From positions 1 to 36,220 of the forward strand of contig NZ_BMQL01000049.1 of assembly GCF_014648095.1 (NCBI RefSeq): a DNA stretch of 36,220 nucleotides, in the 5' to 3' direction. Below, piece by piece: positions 6,416-13,534 of this stretch. Under the pieces are notes generated by a model. The model had not been told where the DNA came from. It worked only from the letters and a program-made list of their open reading frames with translations, and did not search any database. Position numbers and translations under genes: made by a program. Position 1 is the stretch's first letter. The number at the start of each line of letters is the position of its first letter. Source of the stretch: Deinococcus ruber (GTDB lineage: Bacteria; Deinococcota; Deinococci; Deinococcales; Deinococcaceae).

Positions 6416-8920
6416 TCACGGCACGATAGGAGTCAACCGGCTCACGGAGCTAGTGTTGGTGGCCCGGTTTTTAAGTACTTCCAGACGGTGCGCGGCCCAG
6501 TTGTTCTTGACTTCGTCCAAGTGGGTAATCATCACAATACACTCGAAGGTGCCCGCCGCCAGGACGGTATCGAAGATCTTCTGAACCTGCCGCCGCCGCT
6601 CGTCGTCGAGACTGCCGAGTACCTCATCCAGGATCAGGAACTTTACCCGACCGTTGGTCGCGACGGTTTGCGCCCGTTCAGCCAGGGCCAGCCGGATGCA
6701 CAGGCCAGCCAGGGCCTGCTCGCCACCGGAGAGCCGGGCGGCGAAGTGACGTTGGAATTGCTGATCGCGGTAGTACAGCCGGCCGTCTCCTTCCAGTTCA
6801 AGCGTATAGATGGCATTGGCTGTTGCCTTCCGGATGAGCGCCGTCGCCCGCTTCATCACCTCCCGGGTATTCGCATCGAAGAAATGGCTCTGAAAATCGC
6901 AGAGGTGGCGGAATAGTTGTTCCTCTCGTTGCAGGATCGAGATGGTCTCTTGGAGTTTATCGAAGCTGTCCTGCAACCCGGAGGCGCGAGTTTCTGAGAC
7001 GCTGACCTGCCCATCGATCCTTTCAAACGTGGACTGTACGGCCCTGCCGTGTTCGGCTGCCGTTTCTTTTTGCTGGGCGACGACTCCGAGCTGGGTCTGC
7101 ACCTCAACGTGAGCGACAGTGTCATAGATGATACCCGAACGGACAGTTTCCAGCTCGGCCATCTTATCCAGAGCAGCCTGCAGGCGCGCCTTTTCATTTT
7201 GCAGCCGTTCCTCGAGCCCCCCGAGTTGCGTGAATGCCAGACTGGCAGAACGGTACCGAATCACCTCTTCCTTGGACTCGAGCAGAAGTCGCCGCAATTG
7301 CGGCTCCCGGATGAGGTTGAAGGGGAAGGTGACCTGCAGTCCGATACATTCCGCGAGGCGCGAATCCCTGGTCTGCCGGGCAGTGAGCTGGAGTTGCCGG
7401 AGGTTTTTTTGTTGCCCTTCGCGCACTAAGCCGTCCGTATCCTGCTTCTGCGCCCTCGCCAGCCGGTCATCCGCGCTTCTTTTCGCGGTCTTCCAGCGCT
7501 GGTGTTCAATCTGAAGTTCACTTCGCTGATCTATGAACTGCTGAAGGCTCTTCGCGTACTCCGTGCTGAACCACTGCTCGACCTGCGTGCGCCGCTGCCG
7601 CTGCTGCTCGATGGTCAACAGGTTGCCGCAGATCTTGCACGTCTTCGGACCCTCGGCACTCAGGGTGTCCAGCGCCTCCTGATGCTCAATCCTCTGACTT
7701 TCCAGCTGTTCTTCAGCTTGGCTGAGCAAGCTTGCCTTGGCTGGATGCGGGTCGGCAAGATACCGACCTGCATCCTCCCGCGCCAGATGAAGCTCCGCCT
7801 GTTGACCTGCACGCTCTACTTCGAGCTGTGCTAATTCCGCCAGTTTCTCTGTCTGCTTCTCAATCTCCTTCTCGACATCCTGAAGCCTCATTACGGCCGA
7901 ATGCTGTGCAATGTACGCCAGCAGTTCCTTGTTCAGCCGCTCGACGTTCGCCACAGCCTGATCGTGCAGTCTGGCCTCCGGTTCGGCAGCCTGTGCTTTC
8001 GCCAGAGCATCCGCTTCCCGCTGTACCCCCCGGCTGATTTCTTCCGCTTCCGCACGCTTCACGCCGACGGCAAGATCTGCGTCAGTGAACGCTTTCTGAC
8101 GCTCGTGAAATGCACGGTCTTGTCCTTCCAGCTGCTGATACTGTGTCGAGCAGGTCTGTAACGCGACGGTAGCATCAGCAACAGCGCTTTCTGCCGTCTC
8201 ACGTTGCAGTCTGAGTCCAGCAAGGCGTTCACCGAACTGTTCTCTGGCCTGCACGAAGGCTTGCAGGTAGAACCCAAGCGCCTGATGCCGGGTGTTGGTG
8301 CTGGTCGTTCTGCGGAGCTCGGTGAACAATCCATCCAGTCTGTCACCCACCTCGCATAGCGCAGCCAGATGCACGGTGGCCGCGACGCCAGCCTGGACAT
8401 CGCTTACTCTGTCGTCAACCGTTGCTTTCTGGATGCTGACCGCGTCCTTGACCGTGTCGAGTTGCAGAACATCTTCCATCAGAGTTTTTCGTTGTCCAGG
8501 TGTGAGCGTGACCAGCGCCTGGGTTTCGCCCTGAAGCGCGAAGTAGACGCGCTCGAACTGCTTGCGTCTCAGACCGCCCAGGTACTGCTCAACGACCTGT
8601 CGCGCTGCGCGCACGGTGTTTGTTCCGAACGCTACTTGAGAGTGACCATCCACGTGCACCTGATGCTGATTTCCGCGAACCTGCACTTCGAGCTTCATGC
8701 CCTGAGCTTCCAGACGGAGACCAAGCCTGTAGGTCTGAGTCGTCCCATCTGACTGCGAGGTGTGTCCCTGTGCCGGGCCGAATAGGGCGTGCAGGATGGC
8801 CTCGGTCAGGCTCGTCTTCCCTGCGCCGTTTTCCCCAGAAATGACGGTCAGTCCGGGAGAAAACGTGACGCTGGTCGGTGACAGGTACCGTTTGTAGTTC
8901 TCCAGGTTCAGTTCAAGCAC
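6416..8920 (-). CDS. Rad50/SbcC-like SMC ATPase
   Basis: An 834-residue ATPase of the Rad50/SbcC class, which works with an Mre11-type nuclease to bind and process DNA ends. Walker A GENGAGKTS is at residues 29-37. The zinc hook CKIC is at 428-431, in the middle of two long coiled-coil arms rich in Glu, Gln and Arg. The signature LSGGEQ is at 730-735 and Walker B FLILDE at 761-766, followed by GSLD. The arms are shorter than in E. coli SbcC (about 1050 residues). The start is GTG 8920, four bases after the nuclease stop, with GGGGGAG upstream. It is the last gene of an XRE, ImmA/IrrE, Mre11, Rad50 operon. The family is certain; a defence role rather than housekeeping repair is inferred from the setting. 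Confidence 0.93.
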   Translation of the reverse strand: MLELNLENYKRYLSPTSVTFSPGLTVISGENGAGKTSLTEAILHALFGPAQGHTSQSDGTTQTYRLGLRLEAQGMKLEVQVRGNQHQVHVDGHSQVAFGTNTVRAARQVVEQYLGGLRRKQFERVYFALQGETQALVTLTPGQRKTLMEDVLQLDTVKDAVSIQKATVDDRVSDVQAGVAATVHLAALCEVGDRLDGLFTELRRTTSTNTRHQALGFYLQAFVQAREQFGERLAGLRLQRETAESAVADATVALQTCSTQYQQLEGQDRAFHERQKAFTDADLAVGVKRAEAEEISRGVQREADALAKAQAAEPEARLHDQAVANVERLNKELLAYIAQHSAVMRLQDVEKEIEKQTEKLAELAQLEVERAGQQAELHLAREDAGRYLADPHPAKASLLSQAEEQLESQRIEHQEALDTLSAEGPKTCKICGNLLTIEQQRQRRTQVEQWFSTEYAKSLQQFIDQRSELQIEHQRWKTAKRSADDRLARAQKQDTDGLVREGQQKNLRQLQLTARQTRDSRLAECIGLQVTFPFNLIREPQLRRLLLESKEEVIRYRSASLAFTQLGGLEERLQNEKARLQAALDKMAELETVRSGIIYDTVAHVEVQTQLGVVAQQKETAAEHGRAVQSTFERIDGQVSVSETRASGLQDSFDKLQETISILQREEQLFRHLCDFQSHFFDANTREVMKRATALIRKATANAIYTLELEGDGRLYYRDQQFQRHFAARLSGGEQALAGLCIRLALAERAQTVATNGRVKFLILDEVLGSLDDERRRQVQKIFDTVLAAGTFECIVMITHLDEVKNNWAAHRLEVLKNRATNTSSVSRLTPIVP

Positions 8921-8923
8921 CTT

Positions 8924-10141
8924 TCACTCCCCCTCGTCGTGAGCAGCCCTGCTGATCCGCGCCTGCTCCAGCAGGGCCAAGCCTCTTTCTATCAGCCAGT
9001 TTCCGTCTTCGCTGGCCTCGACATGCTCGGCGACATAGGCTCTCCACTGGTCTTCCAGACGACTCTGAACAGCCGGCTCATCGCTCTGGCTCATGCGGTC
9101 ATCGCGAAAATTCCAGTCGATATACAGCAGAACACACCGGGCGTGGATGCTCCTGATCCGGAGCGGATCGTGGGCGCCATACACGTCTGAAGAAATGGAC
9201 TGGACGTCAACGGTGCAGAGCGCGTTCGCTGGAACCCCCTCCATTCGGCGTTCTAGCTCGTCGAGAATTTCATGGGCCGACAGGTGCCGAGCGTCGATGC
9301 TGCCCAGGTGAAGGACAGGCCGCCGGTCCGGATACGCCACGGTCTCGATTCGCGGTGGGGTATGAAGGTCAACTGTGACCAGGAGCATCCCGCCCTGTGC
9401 GTAGGGATCGCTCTCCTGGGGCGGGAAGGCCTGCGCCTCGCCGAAGGTAAGCGCTTCGAGGCTCCCGGCGTAATAGGCTGGCGCATCGGCCAGGGGCTGG
9501 TGACGATGAGCATGCCAGTCTCCCAGGGCCGCGTATGTCCACCCCCGGCGAAGCAGATCACTCGACAGCACGGTATCGCCTCGCGTGATCGCACTGTCCA
9601 GCGTGCCCTGCTGGCGGCCATGCGCCAGCAGGATGTTGATGCGGCCCGGCTCGGGCATGAGCTCCCGGTACTGTTCAGCGTCGACGCTGGAGGGTACCGC
9701 GTGGATGACGACGTTCCGAAGTCGCGGAGAGTTCCAGTCGTGATCGCCGATACGCGAGGTGGTTTCGCTGATCACCCGGGCGCCCAGAGCCCCCAGGAAT
9801 TTTGCGGGGCTGCCGTGGGTGACGCGCCGGGGCGTGTCGTGGTTCCCGTCGATAATCACCACCTCGATGCCAGCCCCCCTGAGCTTGACGATCAGCTGAG
9901 CCGCCGCTGCGATGGCATGAGGCAGCGGATTGGCACGGTGGAACAGGTCGCCGGCAATGAGGACAAGATCCACCGGCGGATCCTGCTCGAGGATGGTGCT
10001 TCCCAGCCAGGTCACAGCCTGCTCGACATCGACTTCCCGGAGCGGTCGCCCTGCATGGGGCCCGTCCTCAACCAATGGCTGGCCCTGGCCCGTGAAACCC
10101 AGATGGATGTCGGCAATGTGGACGATACGGATGGGGGTCAT
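8924..10141 (-). CDS. Mre11/SbcD-like nuclease
   Basis: A 405-residue calcineurin-type phosphoesterase, the nuclease partner of the Rad50-like protein next to it. All metal-binding motifs are present in order: DIHLG (11-15), GDLFH (64-68), GNHD (99-102), a lone His in LLAHG (174) and GDWHAH (207-212). The C-terminal part (about 270-405) is acidic and helical and would carry the Rad50-binding and capping regions. I chose ATG 10141 because AGGAG stands upstream and the fold begins immediately (TPIRIVHIAD). An in-frame ATG at 10168, three bases after the protease stop, would add nine residues. The tight spacing on both sides shows one transcript. Confidence 0.92.
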   Translation of the reverse strand: MTPIRIVHIADIHLGFTGQGQPLVEDGPHAGRPLREVDVEQAVTWLGSTILEQDPPVDLVLIAGDLFHRANPLPHAIAAAAQLIVKLRGAGIEVVIIDGNHDTPRRVTHGSPAKFLGALGARVISETTSRIGDHDWNSPRLRNVVIHAVPSSVDAEQYRELMPEPGRINILLAHGRQQGTLDSAITRGDTVLSSDLLRRGWTYAALGDWHAHRHQPLADAPAYYAGSLEALTFGEAQAFPPQESDPYAQGGMLLVTVDLHTPPRIETVAYPDRRPVLHLGSIDARHLSAHEILDELERRMEGVPANALCTVDVQSISSDVYGAHDPLRIRSIHARCVLLYIDWNFRDDRMSQSDEPAVQSRLEDQWRAYVAEHVEASEDGNWLIERGLALLEQARISRAAHDEGE

Positions 10142-10171
10142 GAGGAAGGGGACTCCTGTCGGCAGCATTCG

Positions 10172-11068
10172 TTACCGGGTGCGAAGGATCCTGCTGGGGG
10201 CTCGGTGTGGCACGCGCTGCCCGTCTTTCGGACGACCGAACAGGAGGAGGTTGTGGGCGTTGTGCAGGCCCTGCAGAGCCACAGGAATGATCTCCATGTC
10301 TCCTTCAATGTAGAGTTCCTGCGGCAGATCGGTGACGAACTTGCGTGTCAGGAGCGGACGTACCACGGTTTCGGAGATCCACGTGGGTGCTCGCCAGCGG
10401 CGGTACCGCTGATGGAACGACGGCGACCGGTGGGAAGCCAGCACCCGGTACTGTATTTTACCGGCGCGAATCGTGGGTAGAACTTCAAGCACCAGCAGAA
10501 CGGCGCGCTGTTCATGACGCTCCACATACCGACGGAGCGAAGCGTGGATTGAGGCCCCATACCGGGTCGCGAGCTGTACGGCGCTCTGAAGTTCAAAAGG
10601 CATCTCTCTGGCTTCGAGTTCGAAACGGTCGAGCTGAAACAGGGTCTCCGTTGCAAACACATTGGCCTGCCACTCGTTTTCGTCCTTACGCCTCTGGCGC
10701 TCGGTCGGGGTCAGGTTCTCGATACCATCCGGATGCGCAGCCAGGAGACGTTGCCAGGGCAGCCAACCATGACCGACCTCATGGAGGGTCACGAAGCTCC
10801 GGCGGCCAGGAGTCATGTCAGCCTTCAGATAGATCGTGCTGGTAGTGGGATCATAGAGACCGAATACACGTTCCATCGTCAGCGCGAAGACCTTGTAATC
10901 CAACAAGGCACGATATTTCTCCGGAGGAAGGCTGCCGAGCGGGATTTGCTGCTCAATGGTCAGATCCGCATAGGCGACACAGTCGTCGATCGGGGTAGGC
11001 GGACCGGCAATGCCCATCTCATCCAGCAGTCGCCGGGCTTCCCGGATGACCTGAACCGGGTTGCGCAA
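10172..11068 (-). CDS. ImmA/IrrE-type metallopeptidase
   Basis: A 298-residue zinc protease with the motif HEVGH at residues 96-100, the ImmA/IrrE hallmark, and a Glu/Asn-rich stretch (ENEWQANVFATE, about 130-141) that supplies the third metal ligand. Proteins of this family cut a cognate XRE repressor when a damage signal appears: ImmA/ImmR in ICEBs1, and IrrE(PprI)/DdrO in Deinococcus. The partner here is almost certainly the XRE gene directly upstream. The start is TTG 11068, one base after the repressor's TAA. The C-terminal 120 residues contain no motif that I recognise and may sense the signal. It is longer than ImmA and close to IrrE in size. Confidence 0.9.
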   Translation of the reverse strand: MRNPVQVIREARRLLDEMGIAGPPTPIDDCVAYADLTIEQQIPLGSLPPEKYRALLDYKVFALTMERVFGLYDPTTSTIYLKADMTPGRRSFVTLHEVGHGWLPWQRLLAAHPDGIENLTPTERQRRKDENEWQANVFATETLFQLDRFELEAREMPFELQSAVQLATRYGASIHASLRRYVERHEQRAVLLVLEVLPTIRAGKIQYRVLASHRSPSFHQRYRRWRAPTWISETVVRPLLTRKFVTDLPQELYIEGDMEIIPVALQGLHNAHNLLLFGRPKDGQRVPHRAPSRILRTR

Positions 11069-11069
11069 G

Positions 11070-11444
11070 TTACTTTCTCGCCCTGAGAAATTCGAGGTAA
11101 ACAGCGAGCTGTTCTTCCTCGGCTGCGGTGAGGTTCTTGCTGGACAGCATGGCCCCCATTAGTGTTTTCGGCTCGTTCTGCTGCGTCTCTGCTAACGGGT
11201 TCCGGCTGAGGTGACCTGAGCTGTACATTAGCTGGTCGAACGACACGCCGTAGGCGTCTGCCAGGGCGTACAGCTTGTCTGGTGCTGGTTTCGTGATCTT
11301 GCCGTTCTCGGCCTGGCTGAGGTAGGCGTTGCTGATGCCGGTCATCGCCTCGACTTCCTTGAGTGTCAACTTCTTGTTTCGTCTGAGGACGCGGAGCTGC
11401 TGTCCGAATGAGAGCTCGTCTGCGGCTACGTCTGAGTCGGTCAT
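11070..11444 (-). CDS. XRE-family repressor paired with the ImmA/IrrE protease
   Basis: A 124-residue protein with an N-terminal Cro/CI helix-turn-helix (FGQQLRVLRRNKKLTLKEVE, then MTGISNAYLSQAENG, residues 13-48). A linker and a short helical tail follow (LTAAEEEQLAVYLEFLRARK), the usual ending of XRE proteins encoded beside ImmA/IrrE peptidases. A Leu-Arg pair (120-121) near the end resembles the position where IrrE cuts DdrO, but the cut site here is only a guess. ATG 11444 has a good ribosome site (GGAGGA, five to six bases away). An upstream start at 11486 would add 14 non-conserved residues. It probably represses its own operon, and perhaps the divergent operon, from the shared region 11445-11676. 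Confidence 0.88.
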   Translation of the reverse strand: MTDSDVAADELSFGQQLRVLRRNKKLTLKEVEAMTGISNAYLSQAENGKITKPAPDKLYALADAYGVSFDQLMYSSGHLSRNPLAETQQNEPKTLMGAMLSSKNLTAAEEEQLAVYLEFLRARK

Positions 11445-11676
11445 GATTCCTCCGTTCCACCCTGGGAGACCTGTTAAAGGGTGCATTTCAGAGCATACCG
11501 CCTTTCGAGACAGAGCACATGGGAGTGCAGAAGTCCTTAACGTGCTTAAACTGGGTTTAAGATTCTTATGTGACTTAACTTACACATAAGAATCTTAGTA
11601 GCCTTAGACTGCGGGTCAAGAAGTTACCCGGATGGCGGCGTAACCAAGCCTCGACCTGCGCAAGAAGGAGTTCAAC
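11445..11676. promoter_or_regulatory. Shared divergent control region between the XRE operon and the ubiquitin-like operon
   Basis: These 232 bases must hold both promoters. The centre is AT-rich with repeated CTTAA blocks (near 11535, 11544, 11555 and 11574). A 15-bp perfect inverted repeat, TAAGATTCTTATGTG at 11558-11572 and its complement at 11583-11597, is separated by 10 bases. Its inner half-sites TTATGT...ACATAA match the half-sites of the Deinococcus radiation/desiccation response motif, but the spacer is 12 bases instead of about 5. AAGAAGGAG at 11662-11670 is the ribosome site for the plus-strand gene. Confidence 0.7.
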
Positions 11677-12429
11677 ATGTCCCAGCACGCCCCTGACCGC
11701 CTGTACCGCCTCGTGATCGACGGGGCTGAGTACACCACCAGCGACGTCACCCTGACCCCCCGCCAGCTTAAGGGGATGGCTAACCTCGACCAGCAGCGCG
11801 TTGTGTTCCTGCAGCTGCCGCAGGGCCAGGAGCGCCGCCTGGCGGACGACGAAGTGACCAACCTGAATGGCAACGAGATCGAGGCGTTCATCACCCGCGA
11901 TCCCGCCGAACTGGAGGACGTCCAGCACTACCGCTTTCAGGTCAACGAGACGGTCTACGAGTCCAAGGCCCCCCGGATCACCGCTGCGGACATTCGGGTG
12001 ATCGCCGACCTCAATGCAGCCACGCCCTTGTTCCAGCTTAGCGGCGGCCACAGCAGGCCGGTTAGCGACACCGAGCATCTCGACCTCACGCTGGCCGGTG
12101 TCGAGCAGTTCAGCACGTTGGCGCCCGTTGTCCCCGTCATGCCCGGCGATGTTCACGTCATGGCCACCTACACCTCGAACGCCCGCACCCGGTCGTTCCA
12201 GATGCCGCTGACGGCCACGATTCAGCAGGTGGTGGACGAAGGCTACGACAAGCTCAAGGAGGCCAAGCGGGACGGCGATACGCTGTTCACCGGACGTCCT
12301 TCCCGTACCAGTCTGACTTCGTTGCTGGGACTGACGCTCAGCGAACTTCAGGTCCAGGGCCTGGTGCACACCGAGGGCCACACCCTGACGTTCCAGTTTG
12401 ACATTGATACACAGATGGGCGGGGCCTGA
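11677..12429 (+). CDS. Multi-ubiquitin-like protein with a C-terminal Gly-Gly-Ala
   Basis: A 250-residue protein of the bacterial multi-ubiquitin type. Three beta-grasp-like units can be aligned by eye: about 9-76 (YRLVIDGAEYTTSDVTLTPR onwards), 84-150 (YRFQVNETVYESKAPRITAA onwards) and 158-248 (less similar, with an insert). Units 1 and 2 share the pattern hydrophobic strand, short loop, strand, helix, then Leu/Phe strand. The C-terminus is DTQMGGA: a diglycine followed by one extra residue, so a protease must remove Ala to expose the Gly used for conjugation. The JAB protein two genes downstream is the obvious candidate. The start has the ribosome site AAGAAGGAG, and the stop directly abuts the E2-like ATG. 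Confidence 0.85.
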   Translation: MSQHAPDRLYRLVIDGAEYTTSDVTLTPRQLKGMANLDQQRVVFLQLPQGQERRLADDEVTNLNGNEIEAFITRDPAELEDVQHYRFQVNETVYESKAPRITAADIRVIADLNAATPLFQLSGGHSRPVSDTEHLDLTLAGVEQFSTLAPVVPVMPGDVHVMATYTSNARTRSFQMPLTATIQQVVDEGYDKLKEAKRDGDTLFTGRPSRTSLTSLLGLTLSELQVQGLVHTEGHTLTFQFDIDTQMGGA

Positions 12430-12945
12430 ATGACGGCGGCCACCCACCTTCTCGCAGAGGCGTTTGTCGATGAGTTCCTGAGGAATGCTGACTGGCAGCG
12501 GGTGGCCGCCGACTGGGGCTGGGTCATTCGGCGCCCGGGTCCTCTCACCCTGCTCGTCGCGCTGCGCGGTCTCGAACTGCCTGGCGTGGAGAACGCTTTC
12601 ACCCTGCGCCTGGAGTGCGAGTTCTGCCCGTCTCTTCCACCTAACGTACGGTTCGTCAACCCGGACACCGGTGAGTATGACCCGAACGTCGATGCCCGAC
12701 ATCTCGCCAGGCTGATTGCTCCGGACTGCACCACCCATAAGCAGTACGTATTCGCTCCGCCCTACATCTACGGCCCCCAACTGGTTTGCACTTCAGCAGG
12801 TCACGGCTACTACGTCAGCGGCCACACGCCGACCGAGGATCAGCGCTGGGATCCAACGAGACACAGTGTGGGGACCACCATCCAGGCAGTGCAGCGCGCG
12901 CTCGTGAACCCGCAGTACTTCCAGGGCAGGTTCGGAGGTGTTTAG
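12430..12945 (+). CDS. E2-like ubiquitin-conjugating enzyme family protein
   Basis: A 171-residue protein with the layout of bacterial E2-like proteins found beside multi-ubiquitin and E1 genes. A central strand pair (FTLRLECEFCPSLPPNVRFV, 57-76) matches the E2 'P-x-x-PP-x-V-x-F' core. It is followed by PQLVC (C120) and then HGYYVSGHTPTEDQRWDPT. C120 is the best candidate for the thioester cysteine, since the Cys after the PP core and before a W-x-P-type loop is the usual location. The family is assigned by core pattern and context, not by a single diagnostic motif. It starts at the base after the stop of the ubiquitin-like gene and overlaps the JAB gene by 8 bases. Confidence 0.78.
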   Translation: MTAATHLLAEAFVDEFLRNADWQRVAADWGWVIRRPGPLTLLVALRGLELPGVENAFTLRLECEFCPSLPPNVRFVNPDTGEYDPNVDARHLARLIAPDCTTHKQYVFAPPYIYGPQLVCTSAGHGYYVSGHTPTEDQRWDPTRHSVGTTIQAVQRALVNPQYFQGRFGGV

Positions 12946-13534
12946 CCTCCGGAAACGCCGCTCAGCGCCCCAAGAAACTGAGCTGCCACGAACGAAGGCC
13001 GCGGTTCTGGCCGCCGGAGGGCCGCTGTTTGTCCCCCGGAACCTCCTGCAAGAGACGTTCGAGGCGTTCGTGCCGTACTGGCGTGCAGGTGTCGAAACGG
13101 CAGCGTTCTGGGCCGGACCGGATTCGGAACACCTCCGGACTTTGACAACCCTAGTGCTTCCCACTCTGTTTCAGACGCCTGGGAATTATCAGGTTCAGCC
13201 AGGAAGCCAACAGAGACTTGCTCACGAGCTCAGGGAGCAGGGGCTGATCGTGCACGCTCAGGTGCATACCCATCCCTCCCGCTGGGTGGGGCATTCCCCG
13301 ACGGACGACGCCCAGGCGTACACCACGGCGGAGGGTGGTCTGTCGCTGGTATGGCCGGAATATGGCCGTCCCATGGAACAGGACCTGGCCGCGGTCGGCT
13401 TCCACGTCCGCCGTGGGGGCCGCTGGGTTCCGCTCAAGGACAGTGCCGAGAGGGAAGCCCATCTGCGGGTGGTGGACAGCGTGATCGACCTGCGCTGGTC
13501 GATTGCCGCTGGGAGGATTCATGACAAGGAATGA
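12938..13534 (+). CDS. JAB/JAMM metalloprotease (deubiquitinase-like)
   Basis: A 198-residue protein with the complete JAMM zinc motif: E53 (GVETAAF), then HTHPSRWVGHSPTDD with H110, H112, S120 and D123 in the H-x-H-x7-S-x2-D spacing. Such enzymes cut isopeptide or peptide bonds after ubiquitin-like tails. The likely tasks here are removing the final Ala from the Gly-Gly-Ala tail of the ubiquitin-like protein and reversing conjugation. The GTG start at 12938 overlaps the E2 gene by 8 bases, and its own end overlaps the E1 gene by 14 bases, so the four genes are translated as a coupled set. Confidence 0.88.
   Translation: MFSLRKRRSAPQETELPRTKAAVLAAGGPLFVPRNLLQETFEAFVPYWRAGVETAAFWAGPDSEHLRTLTTLVLPTLFQTPGNYQVQPGSQQRLAHELREQGLIVHAQVHTHPSRWVGHSPTDDAQAYTTAEGGLSLVWPEYGRPMEQDLAAVGFHVRRGGRWVPLKDSAEREAHLRVVDSVIDLRWSIAAGRIHDKE

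Noticed and set aside
6416..10141. Mre11-Rad50 pair as the ordinary chromosomal SbcCD
   Set aside because: The genes are co-transcribed with a repressor and protease on an accessory replicon, and the ATPase arms are short. I keep the family name but not the housekeeping role; this stays open.
9272..10480. A 402-codon open frame on the plus strand
   Set aside because: It lies opposite the Mre11-like and ImmA/IrrE genes, which carry all expected catalytic motifs; the plus frame is a GC-rich shadow.
11070..11444. The XRE gene as the host DdrO regulator itself
   Set aside because: The helix-turn-helix and tail fit a generic ImmA/IrrE-paired XRE protein better than the DdrO sequence as I remember it, and the exact RDRM spacing is absent.
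11558..11597. The 15-bp inverted repeat as a transcription terminator
   Set aside because: It lies between two divergent starts, where no transcript should end, and lacks a T-run in either direction.
11575..12780. A 401-codon open frame on the minus strand
   Set aside because: It is the mirror of the multi-ubiquitin and E2 genes; its composition is random, and the plus-strand frames have family motifs and ribosome sites.
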